Shown one piece after another: positions 16,926-24,094 of a DNA stretch of 64,000 nt. The stretch lies in NCBI GenBank assembly GCA_050250665.1, contig JBFWOF010000014.1, forward strand, positions 1-64,000. Direction: 5' to 3'. The DNA is from JADKFD01 sp050250665 (GTDB taxonomy: Bacteria; Pseudomonadota; Gammaproteobacteria; Xanthomonadales; SZUA-5). How positions within the stretch are numbered: the first letter of the stretch is position 1; the number at the start of each line of letters is the position of its first letter. The translations under genes were made by a program, and so were the position numbers. The notes below the pieces were generated by a model, which worked only from the letters and a program-made list of their open reading frames with translations, searched no databases and was not told where the DNA came from.

Positions 16926-18802
16926 TGCAGCGACTCCGGGGCGGCCGGCGCGGCCGGCCCGGTCAGCCAGGCGTCGAAGATCTTGCGTGCCACGGGCGCG
17001 GCGGACGCCGAGCCCGAGCCGCCCTGTTCCACGACCACGGCGACCGCAATGCGCGGCGCTTCTGCGGGGGCATAGGCGACGAACAGAGCCTGGTTCTTCT
17101 GACCCTCGCGCAGCACCGCCTGTACCTCGGTGTCACGGTTGCGACTCACGCGCTGGGCAGTGCCGGTTTTGCCGGCCATTCGATAGGGGGCACCCTCGGC
17201 AACGGCTCTTGCGGTACCGGAGGGGCTGTTCAGCACCGCCTCCAGGCCACGTTTGACCAGCGCCAGATTGGCAGGTTCACGGACCAGATTCTCGCCGATC
17301 TTCTCCGGTACCACCGGCACCGGCGGTTGGTCGAAGCTGCTGCGCAGGGCATGCACCAGATGCGGCTTGTAGCGCTGACCGCCGTCGGCCAGCGTGGCGA
17401 TGGCGCTGGCCAGCTGCAGCAGCGTGGCAACATTGAAGCCCTGGCCGATACCGGCAATGACGGTTTCGCCGGGATACCAGGCCTGGTTGAAGCGGGCCCG
17501 TTTCCATTCGCGTGAGGGCAGAATGCCGGCGGACTCGCCATAGAGATCGATGCCGGTGGTCTCGCCGAAGCCCCAACGCGACAGATAGTCATGCATGCGA
17601 TCGATGCCGAGGTCCAACGCCAGCTGGTAATAGTAGGTGTTGACCGACTGCGCCAGCGATTCGACCAGATCAACCCGGCCATGACCGCCGCGGCGCCAGT
17701 CGCGGAACTTGATCTCCTGTCCGGGAATCTGGAAGACGCCAGTGGAGAAGATCGTGTAGCCGGCATCGCGTACGCCGAGTTCGAGCCCTGCCAGGGCCAT
17801 GAACGGCTTCAGGGTGGAGCCGGGTTCGTAGCCGCCCTGCAGCGCGCGGTTGAAAAGGGGTCGGCCGGGGGCTTCCAGCAGGGCCTTGTAGTCGGCCCTG
17901 GAGATACCGTTGACGAACAGATTGGCGTCGTAGGACGGCACGCTGACAAAAGCCAGCACTTCACCGTTGCGCGGATCGATAGCCACCGCGGCACCGCCAT
18001 GACCGGACATGGCATCGGCGGTAGCCTGCTGCAGATCGGCATCGACCGACAGGTAGACATTGTCGCCAGCGCGTGGCGGAGAGCGCTCCAGTACCCTCAG
18101 CACCCGACCCTCGGCGTTGGTTTCGACTCGCTCGAAGCCGACTTCGCCATGCAGCTGGGATTCGTAGTAGCGCTCGATGCCGGTCTTGCCGACATGGGTG
18201 GTGCCGGCATAGCGCTCGGCATCCAGCTCACCCAGATCGGAAGGATCGATACGGCCGACATAGCCGACCACATGCGCAAACAACTCACCCTGCGGATAGA
18301 AGCGGGTCAGATAGGGCACCACGTCGACGCCGGGAAAGCGATAGCGCTCGAGCGCAAAGCGCGCCACTTCGTCCTCGCTCAGGCGCAATCGCAGCGGCAA
18401 GCTCTGGAAACGGCGACGGGCGGCGACCAGCGCCAGAAAGCGCTCGCGCTCCTCCTCGTCGAACTCGATCACCTGCGCCAATTCGTCCAGTGTACGCTTC
18501 ATGTTGGCGACCCGTTCCGGCACCAGTTCCAGCCGGTAGGCCAGGCGGTTGTCGGCCAGAATCTTGCCGTTGCGATCGAGTATCAGACCGCGCGCCGGGG
18601 GCAGCGGCTGCAGCTTCACCCGATTGCGTTCCGAGCGCGCCGCGTACTCGCTGTGATGGACGATCATCAGGTCGGCAAAGCGTGCCAGCACGATGCCGAT
18701 GACGGCCAGGATCACCAGGAAGGAGAGCACCGCGCGCCGCTGAAACAGCACGGTTTCGAACTGCTGGTCCTTGATCGGCGTGCGTCCGCGCTTTCCCGGC
18801 AC
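16922..18802 (-). CDS. mrdA: Penicillin-binding protein 2 (elongasome transpeptidase)
   Basis: A 626-residue class B PBP that cross-links peptidoglycan for cell elongation. A single N-terminal membrane anchor lies at about residues 23-45 (VLSFLVILAVIGIVLARFAD), followed by the dimerisation/pedestal region and the transpeptidase domain. The active-site motifs are S329-T-L-K332 in EPGSTLKPF, SVN in AQSVNTYYYQ and KTG in MAGKTGTAQR. It starts directly after mreD (adjacent bases) and overlaps rodA by four bases. It is the target of mecillinam in E. coli. Confidence 0.97.
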   Translation of the reverse strand: MPGKRGRTPIKDQQFETVLFQRRAVLSFLVILAVIGIVLARFADLMIVHHSEYAARSERNRVKLQPLPPARGLILDRNGKILADNRLAYRLELVPERVANMKRTLDELAQVIEFDEEERERFLALVAARRRFQSLPLRLRLSEDEVARFALERYRFPGVDVVPYLTRFYPQGELFAHVVGYVGRIDPSDLGELDAERYAGTTHVGKTGIERYYESQLHGEVGFERVETNAEGRVLRVLERSPPRAGDNVYLSVDADLQQATADAMSGHGGAAVAIDPRNGEVLAFVSVPSYDANLFVNGISRADYKALLEAPGRPLFNRALQGGYEPGSTLKPFMALAGLELGVRDAGYTIFSTGVFQIPGQEIKFRDWRRGGHGRVDLVESLAQSVNTYYYQLALDLGIDRMHDYLSRWGFGETTGIDLYGESAGILPSREWKRARFNQAWYPGETVIAGIGQGFNVATLLQLASAIATLADGGQRYKPHLVHALRSSFDQPPVPVVPEKIGENLVREPANLALVKRGLEAVLNSPSGTARAVAEGAPYRMAGKTGTAQRVSRNRDTEVQAVLREGQKNQALFVAYAPAEAPRIAVAVVVEQGGSGSASAAPVARKIFDAWLTGPAAPAAPESLQ

Positions 18803-19306
18803 TTAGGCGCTCCGTTCGCGTTGGGCCTGACGACGGCGCAGGCGCAAGCCGTCCAGCAGCAGGAAGACCCAGGGCCAGGCGGTCATGCCGACGATCGGTG
18901 TCAGCCAGAACAGGACCGGCGGCCAGGTCGAGCCGCTCATCAGGCGGATCCACAGATCGAGCACGCGATCGTTCAGCAGCAGCGCAAAGATGGCGCCGGC
19001 CTGTTGCCAGATCGGAAAGAAGCGCAATCGATGGCGGAAGCGCAGCGTCAGATAGACCAGGATCACCATTCGCAGCGCGTGCTCGCCGAGCAGTCCGCCG
19101 TAGAACACATCGGCCACCAGGCCGAGCACGAAGGCGTGTCCCAGCCCCGCGACTTCCGGAGCCTCCAGCGCGAAATAGGCCAGCACCAGCGCCAGGCTCA
19201 TGGGTTTCATGACCGCCAGCCAGGTCGGCATGGGCAACAGCGTCAGCAGCAGCGCTACTGCCACCGCAAGCAGGAACAATCGGTAACTGCCGCGTGCCGA
19301 GCGCAT
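18803..19306 (-). CDS. mreD: Rod shape-determining protein MreD
   Basis: A 167-residue inner-membrane protein with five or six hydrophobic helices, small and poorly conserved as usual for MreD. The family features are the N-terminal helix, the LVADVFYGGLLGEHALRM segment and the Arg-rich FRHRLRFFPIW loop. It stabilises the MreC-PBP2-RodA complex. It starts two bases after mreC and abuts mrdA, in the standard gene order. Confidence 0.93.
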   Translation of the reverse strand: MRSARGSYRLFLLAVAVALLLTLLPMPTWLAVMKPMSLALVLAYFALEAPEVAGLGHAFVLGLVADVFYGGLLGEHALRMVILVYLTLRFRHRLRFFPIWQQAGAIFALLLNDRVLDLWIRLMSGSTWPPVLFWLTPIVGMTAWPWVFLLLDGLRLRRRQAQRERSA

Positions 19307-19308
19307 GC

Positions 19309-20181
19309 TCAGGGACCATCCGGTTCAGGTGGGCCATCGATCGGGGTCGGCTTGACCGCCAGCAGTTCGCGATTGCGGCCGAGTGCCGACAGCGGTCGGG
19401 CGTAGGCGATGGCAAAGGCAGCGTCGGTAGGCCGCTCGACCTCGGTCACCTCTGCCACCGGAATTCCCGCCGGAAAGCGGCCGCCAACGGCCGTGGTCAA
19501 GAGGCGGTCACCGGGGACCAGGTCCACGCTCAGCGGCAGATTGGGCAAGGCCAGTCGGGTCGCGTCGCCGGTGCCGTAGGCGATGGACTTGACACCGTTG
19601 CGCGACACCTCCACTGGCAGTGCATGATTCGGATCGGTGATGAGGATGGCGTAGGCACTGTGCTCGCCGACCGCGCTGATCTGTCCGACGACACCCAGCG
19701 CGTCGATCAGGCCATCGCCTCGCTCCAGCTCTGCGGCGGTGCCCTGGTCGAGCAGAAAGCGGTGGCGAAAGGGATCCAGGTCCAGATCGATCAGGCGTAC
19801 CAGCGTGCCGGCCACGGCCTGATGCCGTGCTGCGCCCAACAGCTCCATGGCACGTGTTTGCTGGGCATTCTGGGCGCGACGCTGGTAGAGCTCGGTCTGG
19901 GTGATCAGCAAGGCCTCGCGCAGCGCCCGGTTTTCGGCGGCCAGACTGTTGCGATCGCCGATGGTAAGACGCAGCCAGTCCAGCGATCGCGCCGGCAGGG
20001 CTGCCAACAGATAGACCGGGGTGGTCAGGATCAGGGCGCGTTCGCGCACCGCCACCAGGAAACCGCGCTGGCGATCGGCCAGCATCAACATGATGGCCAG
20101 GGCCAGCAACACGACCAGCTTCAGTGTTCCCGGCCTGCCGCCCGCGAATAACGGTGCCTGGGTCTGGGTGCCGGTGTTCAA
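19309..20181 (-). CDS. mreC: Cell shape-determining protein MreC
   Basis: A 290-residue bitopic protein that links MreB in the cytoplasm with PBP2 in the periplasm. It has a short cytoplasmic N-terminus, one membrane helix (LKLVVLLALAIMLMLADRQ, about residues 20-38), a coiled coil (LAAENRALREALL and onward) and the beta-domain with HRFLLDQGT, VVGQIS and GDRLLTTAVGGRFPAGIPV. It starts 10 bases after the mreB stop. Confidence 0.96.
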   Translation of the reverse strand: MNTGTQTQAPLFAGGRPGTLKLVVLLALAIMLMLADRQRGFLVAVRERALILTTPVYLLAALPARSLDWLRLTIGDRNSLAAENRALREALLITQTELYQRRAQNAQQTRAMELLGAARHQAVAGTLVRLIDLDLDPFRHRFLLDQGTAAELERGDGLIDALGVVGQISAVGEHSAYAILITDPNHALPVEVSRNGVKSIAYGTGDATRLALPNLPLSVDLVPGDRLLTTAVGGRFPAGIPVAEVTEVERPTDAAFAIAYARPLSALGRNRELLAVKPTPIDGPPEPDGP

Positions 20182-20191
20182 GTTCCCAAGC

Positions 20192-21244
20192 TCAGTCGTT
20201 CGCGAACAGATCCGGACCGTGTTCGTCGATCAGTTCCAATGCCCGGCCGCCGCCGCGGGCGACGCAAGTGAGCGGGTCATCGGCGATATGCACGTGCAGG
20301 CCGGTCACTTCGGCGATCAGCTTGTCGATATCGCGCAGCAGCGCGCCACCACCGGTCAGGACGATGCCGCGCTCGGCCACGTCGGAACACAGTTCCGGCG
20401 GGGTTTGCTCGAGCGCGATCTTGACCGCGCTGCAGATACCGGACAGCGGCTCATGCAGCGCTTCCAGCATTTCGTTGGAGTTGATCGTGATGTTGCGCGG
20501 CACGCCCTCGGCCAGATTGCGGCCGGACACTTCCAGTTCGCGCACCTCGCTGGAGGGATAGGCGCAACCGACTTCGATCTTGATGCGTTCGGCCGTGGAC
20601 TCGCCGATCAGGGTGCCGTGATTGCGGCGCACGTAGTTGATGATGGCTTCGTCGAAACGATCGCCGCCGATGCGCGCCGAATTGGAATAGACGATGCCGT
20701 TGAGCGAGATCACCGCCACTTCCGAGGTGCCGCCGCCAATGTCGATGACCATGGCGCCGCGGGCCTCGTGGATCGGGATGCCGGCGCCGATGGCAGCGGC
20801 CATGGGCTCCTCGATCAGGAACACATCGCGGGCGCCAGCCGCTTCGGCGGAGTCGCGGATGGCACGGCGTTCGACCTGGGTTGAGCCACAGGGCACGCAG
20901 ACCAGCACCCGCGGGCTCGGCCGGAACAGCCGGTTCGGATGCACCTTGCGGATGAAATGCTGCAGCATCGCTTCGGTCATGGTGAAGTCGGCGATGACGC
21001 CGTCCTTCAGCGGGCGCACGGTCATGATGTTGCCGGGAGTACGCCCCAGCATGCGCTTGGCTTCGGCGCCGACCGCTGCCACCGAGCGGGGGCCTCCTGG
21101 GCCGCGATCCTGACGAATCGACACCACCGAGGGCTCATTGAGCACGATGCCCTGACCGCGCACATACACCAGAGTGTTGGCAGTGCCAAGGTCGATGGAA
21201 AGGTCGGTGGAAAACAAACCGCGCAGCTGCTTGAAGCCAAACAT
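20192..21244 (-). CDS. mreB: Rod shape-determining protein MreB
   Basis: A 350-residue bacterial actin that forms membrane-bound filaments guiding side-wall synthesis. The ATG at 21244 gives the standard start MFGFKQLRGLFSTDLSIDLG; the open frame to 21478 upstream is not conserved. The actin-fold motifs are DLGTANTLVY (phosphate 1), VLVCVPCGSTQVERRA, IDIGGGTSEVAVISL (phosphate 2), and LTGGGALLRDID (adenosine). It is the first gene of the cell-shape operon. Confidence 0.97.
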   Translation of the reverse strand: MFGFKQLRGLFSTDLSIDLGTANTLVYVRGQGIVLNEPSVVSIRQDRGPGGPRSVAAVGAEAKRMLGRTPGNIMTVRPLKDGVIADFTMTEAMLQHFIRKVHPNRLFRPSPRVLVCVPCGSTQVERRAIRDSAEAAGARDVFLIEEPMAAAIGAGIPIHEARGAMVIDIGGGTSEVAVISLNGIVYSNSARIGGDRFDEAIINYVRRNHGTLIGESTAERIKIEVGCAYPSSEVRELEVSGRNLAEGVPRNITINSNEMLEALHEPLSGICSAVKIALEQTPPELCSDVAERGIVLTGGGALLRDIDKLIAEVTGLHVHIADDPLTCVARGGGRALELIDEHGPDLFAND

Positions 21245-21372
21245 GTGGGGGACCTGATCGATACGGGACGCTCGGGATCGCCAACCCGGGCGGGCAGCCG
21301 TGTACTGGATTTCGGAGACGCGCCGGCCCTGGCAGTCGGGCGCGCGCTTACGGGGTACGGCAAGACTCCGAA

Positions 21373-21401
21373 ATCTAACAAGTGCGAGGCAGAGCGAACA
21401 A
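21373..21401 (-). promoter_or_regulatory. Possible sigma-70 promoter of the mre operon
   Basis: On the minus strand TTGTTC (21401-21396), 17 bases, then TTAGAT (21378-21373), about 130 bp upstream of the mreB start. The spacing is optimal but both hexamers are only partial matches. Confidence 0.35.
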
Positions 21402-21506
21402 GCTAATTGCTCGCAAGTTGCGGGCAATTGGGCACTAGCACGGCAAATCAGTCCCCGGTGTTCAGCTTCAGCAAGCATCTGGACGGCGGCCGGCCGCCGC
21501 TGCGGC

Positions 21507-22205
21507 TCAGTTCTGACGGCTCAGGAATTCGCGGCGTTCAGCCGGACTCATGTCAAGCATTTGCCGATGCAGCTCGCGCCGACCCTGGCCATCGCGCGCC
21601 TGCATCAGGCTTCGCAGTTTCTGCCGCTCGGGCGGCGTCAGCGCCTGCAGCATGTCGCGGGTGGCGGCCCGATCCTCGGGCGCTATCTGCAGCCAGTTGT
21701 TGCGCGCCCGGTCGGCTCCCTGGGTGGCCCTCAAGCCCGTCAGGAAACCGCGCCGCTCCTCCGGACTCATGCTCTGGAAGCGCTGCTTCAGCTGCTCCCG
21801 CTGCTCAGGTGGCAGATATCGAAAACGCTCGAACGCGCTTTTCAGCTCAAGTTGCTGATCTGGCGGCAATTGCCTGAAGGCCTGGTAGCGTTTGCGAATC
21901 TGTTCGCGGCGCTCGTCCGGCAGGCCCTGCCACTGGCTGAACCGCTGCGCGGCGGCCACCCGCTGCTCCGGAGTGAGCGTCAACCAGCGTTTGGCACCGC
22001 GCAGCAATCGCTGCTGCGTGACCGCGTCCAACTGGCTCCAGTTGTCCTGGTGCGGCGCCAGGATGCGCTGTTCATCCTGACCCAGATCGCTCCAGGCCAC
22101 AGCGCTCTCGGCCTGCGCCAGCCCGCTCAGCAGACACAGGCTGACGGCCATCAGCAGCGGGCGAAGCCAGTTCGACAGGCGGCTAGCGTCCATGGTCTTT
22201 TCCAT
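21507..22205 (-). CDS. DUF3106 domain protein, secreted
   Basis: A 232-residue protein with a signal peptide (MDASRLSNWLRPLLMAVSLC and the following LLSGLAQA) and a mature part built of short helical repeats with recurring L-PEQR-Q motifs: LTPEQRVAAAQRF, LPDERREQIRKRY, LPPDQQLELKSAF, LPPEQREQLKQRF, MSPEERRGFLTG, LTPPERQKLRSLM and MSPAERREFLSR. This is the DUF3106 pattern; its function is unknown and such proteins are often encoded with sigma factors, as here. It is last of four overlapping minus-strand genes. The start is the ATG at 22205 or the one at 22193. Confidence 0.85.
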   Translation of the reverse strand: MEKTMDASRLSNWLRPLLMAVSLCLLSGLAQAESAVAWSDLGQDEQRILAPHQDNWSQLDAVTQQRLLRGAKRWLTLTPEQRVAAAQRFSQWQGLPDERREQIRKRYQAFRQLPPDQQLELKSAFERFRYLPPEQREQLKQRFQSMSPEERRGFLTGLRATQGADRARNNWLQIAPEDRAATRDMLQALTPPERQKLRSLMQARDGQGRRELHRQMLDMSPAERREFLSRQN

Positions 22206-22386
22206 CGTTGCCGTCGGTCTCTGACTGGGTTTGGCGGGCAGGGTCGGGCGCGGCGCTGTCCTCAAGCGTCATCGGATCGACGAACTCGCCACGGGCATCC
22301 TCGAATTCGCCCAGATACAGCAGCAGATCGGCGCTGGGCTCTGCAGGGGCGGCCTGCTCGGCAGCGGTGCCAGCGATTGTCATCAT
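22183..22386 (-). CDS. Small hypothetical protein of the sigma factor operon
   Basis: A 67-residue frame, MMTIAGTAAEQAAPAEPSAD and onward, with a conserved-looking centre LLLYLGEFEDARGEFVDPM and an acidic C-terminus. The first ATG overlaps the stop codon of the upstream gene (TGATGATGA) and its end overlaps the start of the DUF3106 gene, a tight arrangement that supports translation. Small proteins with a LLxYLGE motif occur beside DUF3619 and DUF3106 genes in related bacteria, as far as I recall. The function is unknown. Confidence 0.6.
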   Translation of the reverse strand: MMTIAGTAAEQAAPAEPSADLLLYLGEFEDARGEFVDPMTLEDSAAPDPARQTQSETDGNDGKDHGR

Positions 22387-22736
22387 CAACCATCCAAGGA
22401 CTGCTGTTCCAGCCACGCGTAGAACTCCAGGTTCTCGATCATCTCCAGGTCTTCGGCGCCAGCCAGCAACTCGAAGTCGTCCACCGCCTGCACCGGTGCG
22501 ACCGGCGCTTCGGGTACTCGCCACATCAGGCTGAGCGCCAGCGCCACGGCGGCACAACTGGCCAGCGCATACAGTGGCCGCAGCCAGGATCGGCGCTGCT
22601 TCTGGACCAGGGCCTGTTCCAGCGCCGCCTGACGGATACGGTTCAGGCGTGACGCGGTATGCCCGTCCAGGGTTTGCAGATCCTGATCCAGTTGTGCGCT
22701 GATCTTTTCCATCAGCGCTTCATCGTGCGCTTTCAT
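22386..22736 (-). CDS. DUF3619-like membrane protein, possible anti-sigma factor
   Basis: A 116-residue protein: an N-terminal cytoplasmic helix (MKAHDEALMEKISAQLDQDL), a segment with HTASRLNRIRQAALEQAL, one membrane helix (LYALASCAAVALALSLMWRV, about residues 55-74) and an acidic C-terminal tail. This resembles DUF3619 proteins encoded next to sigma factors. Its ATG overlaps the sigma factor stop (ATGA), so they are translationally coupled. A role in holding the sigma factor at the membrane is inferred from context only. Confidence 0.72.
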   Translation of the reverse strand: MKAHDEALMEKISAQLDQDLQTLDGHTASRLNRIRQAALEQALVQKQRRSWLRPLYALASCAAVALALSLMWRVPEAPVAPVQAVDDFELLAGAEDLEMIENLEFYAWLEQQSLDG

Positions 22737-23323
22737 CGGTACTCCTCCAGGCGTCGTCTGAGCGCCTCCATGGCTCGGAACAGATGGGTCTTGACGCTGC
22801 CTTCCGAGCAACCCATGACGCCAGCTGTAGCGGCCACATCGAATCCTTCCCAGATCCGCAGCAGGAAGGCCTGGCGCTGCCGGTCGGGCAGACTGCGCAG
22901 TGCGGCATTGATGGCCAAGGCTGCCTGATCTCCCTGCATGCGGTCCAGTGGACTGCTGGTGACGGTGTCGGCTACCGCAGTCAGCGGATCTTCCTGGGCA
23001 TCGTGGTCACTGCGCAGGAACACGCGCCAACGGCCCCGTACCGTCTGCCGCCGGTGGTGATCCTGGATGCGACTGTCCAGGATTCGCCAGAACAGGGGCG
23101 GCCACTCCGATTCGGGCTTGTCGGCGTAACGTTTCACGAATCCAAACATGCTGTCCTGCACCAGTTCCAAGGCGTCATCCAGGTTGCCGCTGGCGAATTC
23201 GGCCATGCGCAGGGCCCGACGTTCGATCGTCTTCAGGAATCGATCAAGCTTCAGGCGCAGCGCAGTGGCAGCTTCGTCGCGTTCGGGCATGGTCTCGGCG
23301 TGGGCGGTTTGCAGCGCGATCAT
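22733..23323 (-). CDS. RNA polymerase sigma factor, ECF type
   Basis: A 196-residue sigma-70 family protein with region 2 (about residues 20-90: MAEFASGNLDDALELVQDSM with FGFVKRYADK) and region 4 (LRSLPDRQRQAFLLRIWEGF, then the helix-turn-helix GCSEGSVKTHLFRAMEALRR). Start codons at 23323 and 23290 are both possible; the upstream frame to 23485 crosses repeat-like sequence. It heads an operon of four overlapping genes (sigma factor, DUF3619-like, small protein, DUF3106). Its targets are unknown. Confidence 0.9.
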   Translation of the reverse strand: MIALQTAHAETMPERDEAATALRLKLDRFLKTIERRALRMAEFASGNLDDALELVQDSMFGFVKRYADKPESEWPPLFWRILDSRIQDHHRRQTVRGRWRVFLRSDHDAQEDPLTAVADTVTSSPLDRMQGDQAALAINAALRSLPDRQRQAFLLRIWEGFDVAATAGVMGCSEGSVKTHLFRAMEALRRRLEEYR

Positions 23324-23413
23324 CGTCGATACGGGTCTGTCAGGGTCAGCCCATTCAACGTGCGGGCGCAAGCTCGGTTGACAGACCTGCCGCGGCGGCG
23401 TCAGCGCAAAAGG

Positions 23414-23985
23414 TTTTGCACAGGTTTGAAGGGCTGGACGGAATTGTTTCAGGATTGTCAACATGGCGACACTGAAAAAATTCAACTTGTTGTTTCGTAT
23501 GCATTTGTTGGAACTGGACAGGAACTCGCCAAGCTGCGCGCGAGCCCGTTCTGACGGGCTTTCCGGGCTCTATCCACGCGGTCATCCACAAAGTTATCCA
23601 CAGCTTGTGTGGATATCCGGAGTTTCGTCTTTGCTGACCGGGGCTTAGCGCAACTTCGTGAGTCTGCGTTGAGCAATCGGAGCTAAGTTGAAGTGCAAAA
23701 AAATTGTGCGGAACAACCCATTTTGCGCTTGACATTTTCATCCGGCGTGATCCATTTCCGAGTCGGGACTCTAAAAGTTTTGCACAACGCGCGGCTACTG
23801 GTTGATCGTGACGTCCATAGCTGCCGGTGCTTCGGCAAAAACGCTTCAAGTGTCTGATTAATGAAGCGAATTCTGCTTCTTGCGTGCTCGGTATCGCGGC
23901 TTTCTCCCGCCCGGTTGGGGCGCCGCCGCAGCGGATGCAGAAATTCCTCCACAGAGTTATCCACAGCCCATGTGGATAAGCGCAA
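23414..23985. other. Duplicated module with DnaA-box-like clusters
   Basis: Two modules share the same layout. TTTTGCACA lies at 23414 and 23778. A cluster with TTATCCACA followed by an inverted TGTGGATA lies at 23594 and 23957. Within each module the two elements are 180 and 179 bp apart, and the modules are about 364 bp apart. Around the first cluster TCATCCACA adds another near-consensus site. Read on the minus strand the clusters translate similarly (AVDNFVDD versus AVDNSVEE), showing common descent. TTATCCACA is the consensus DnaA box. No gene is recognised in 23324-24094 and it is more AT-rich than its surroundings. Confidence 0.65.
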
Positions 23986-24094
23986 AGAACGCTTTGGGCA
24001 CGGCCATTTAGGTGAGAAAGCTCAGGGAATTTTCAAATTCGGAGCGGCGGGCTCGTCGACGTCAGCAAATGGCGTGAGCGGGTCGGAACAGCGC

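Noticed and set aside
17591..19405. 604-residue frame antisense to mrdA and mreD
   Set aside because: It lies opposite two conserved genes with normal motifs and has low-complexity composition.
23355..23985. Minus-strand frames of 64-164 residues in the DnaA-box region
   Set aside because: They have no ribosome-binding site or domain. Their mutual similarity comes from the duplicated DNA module, not from coding constraint.
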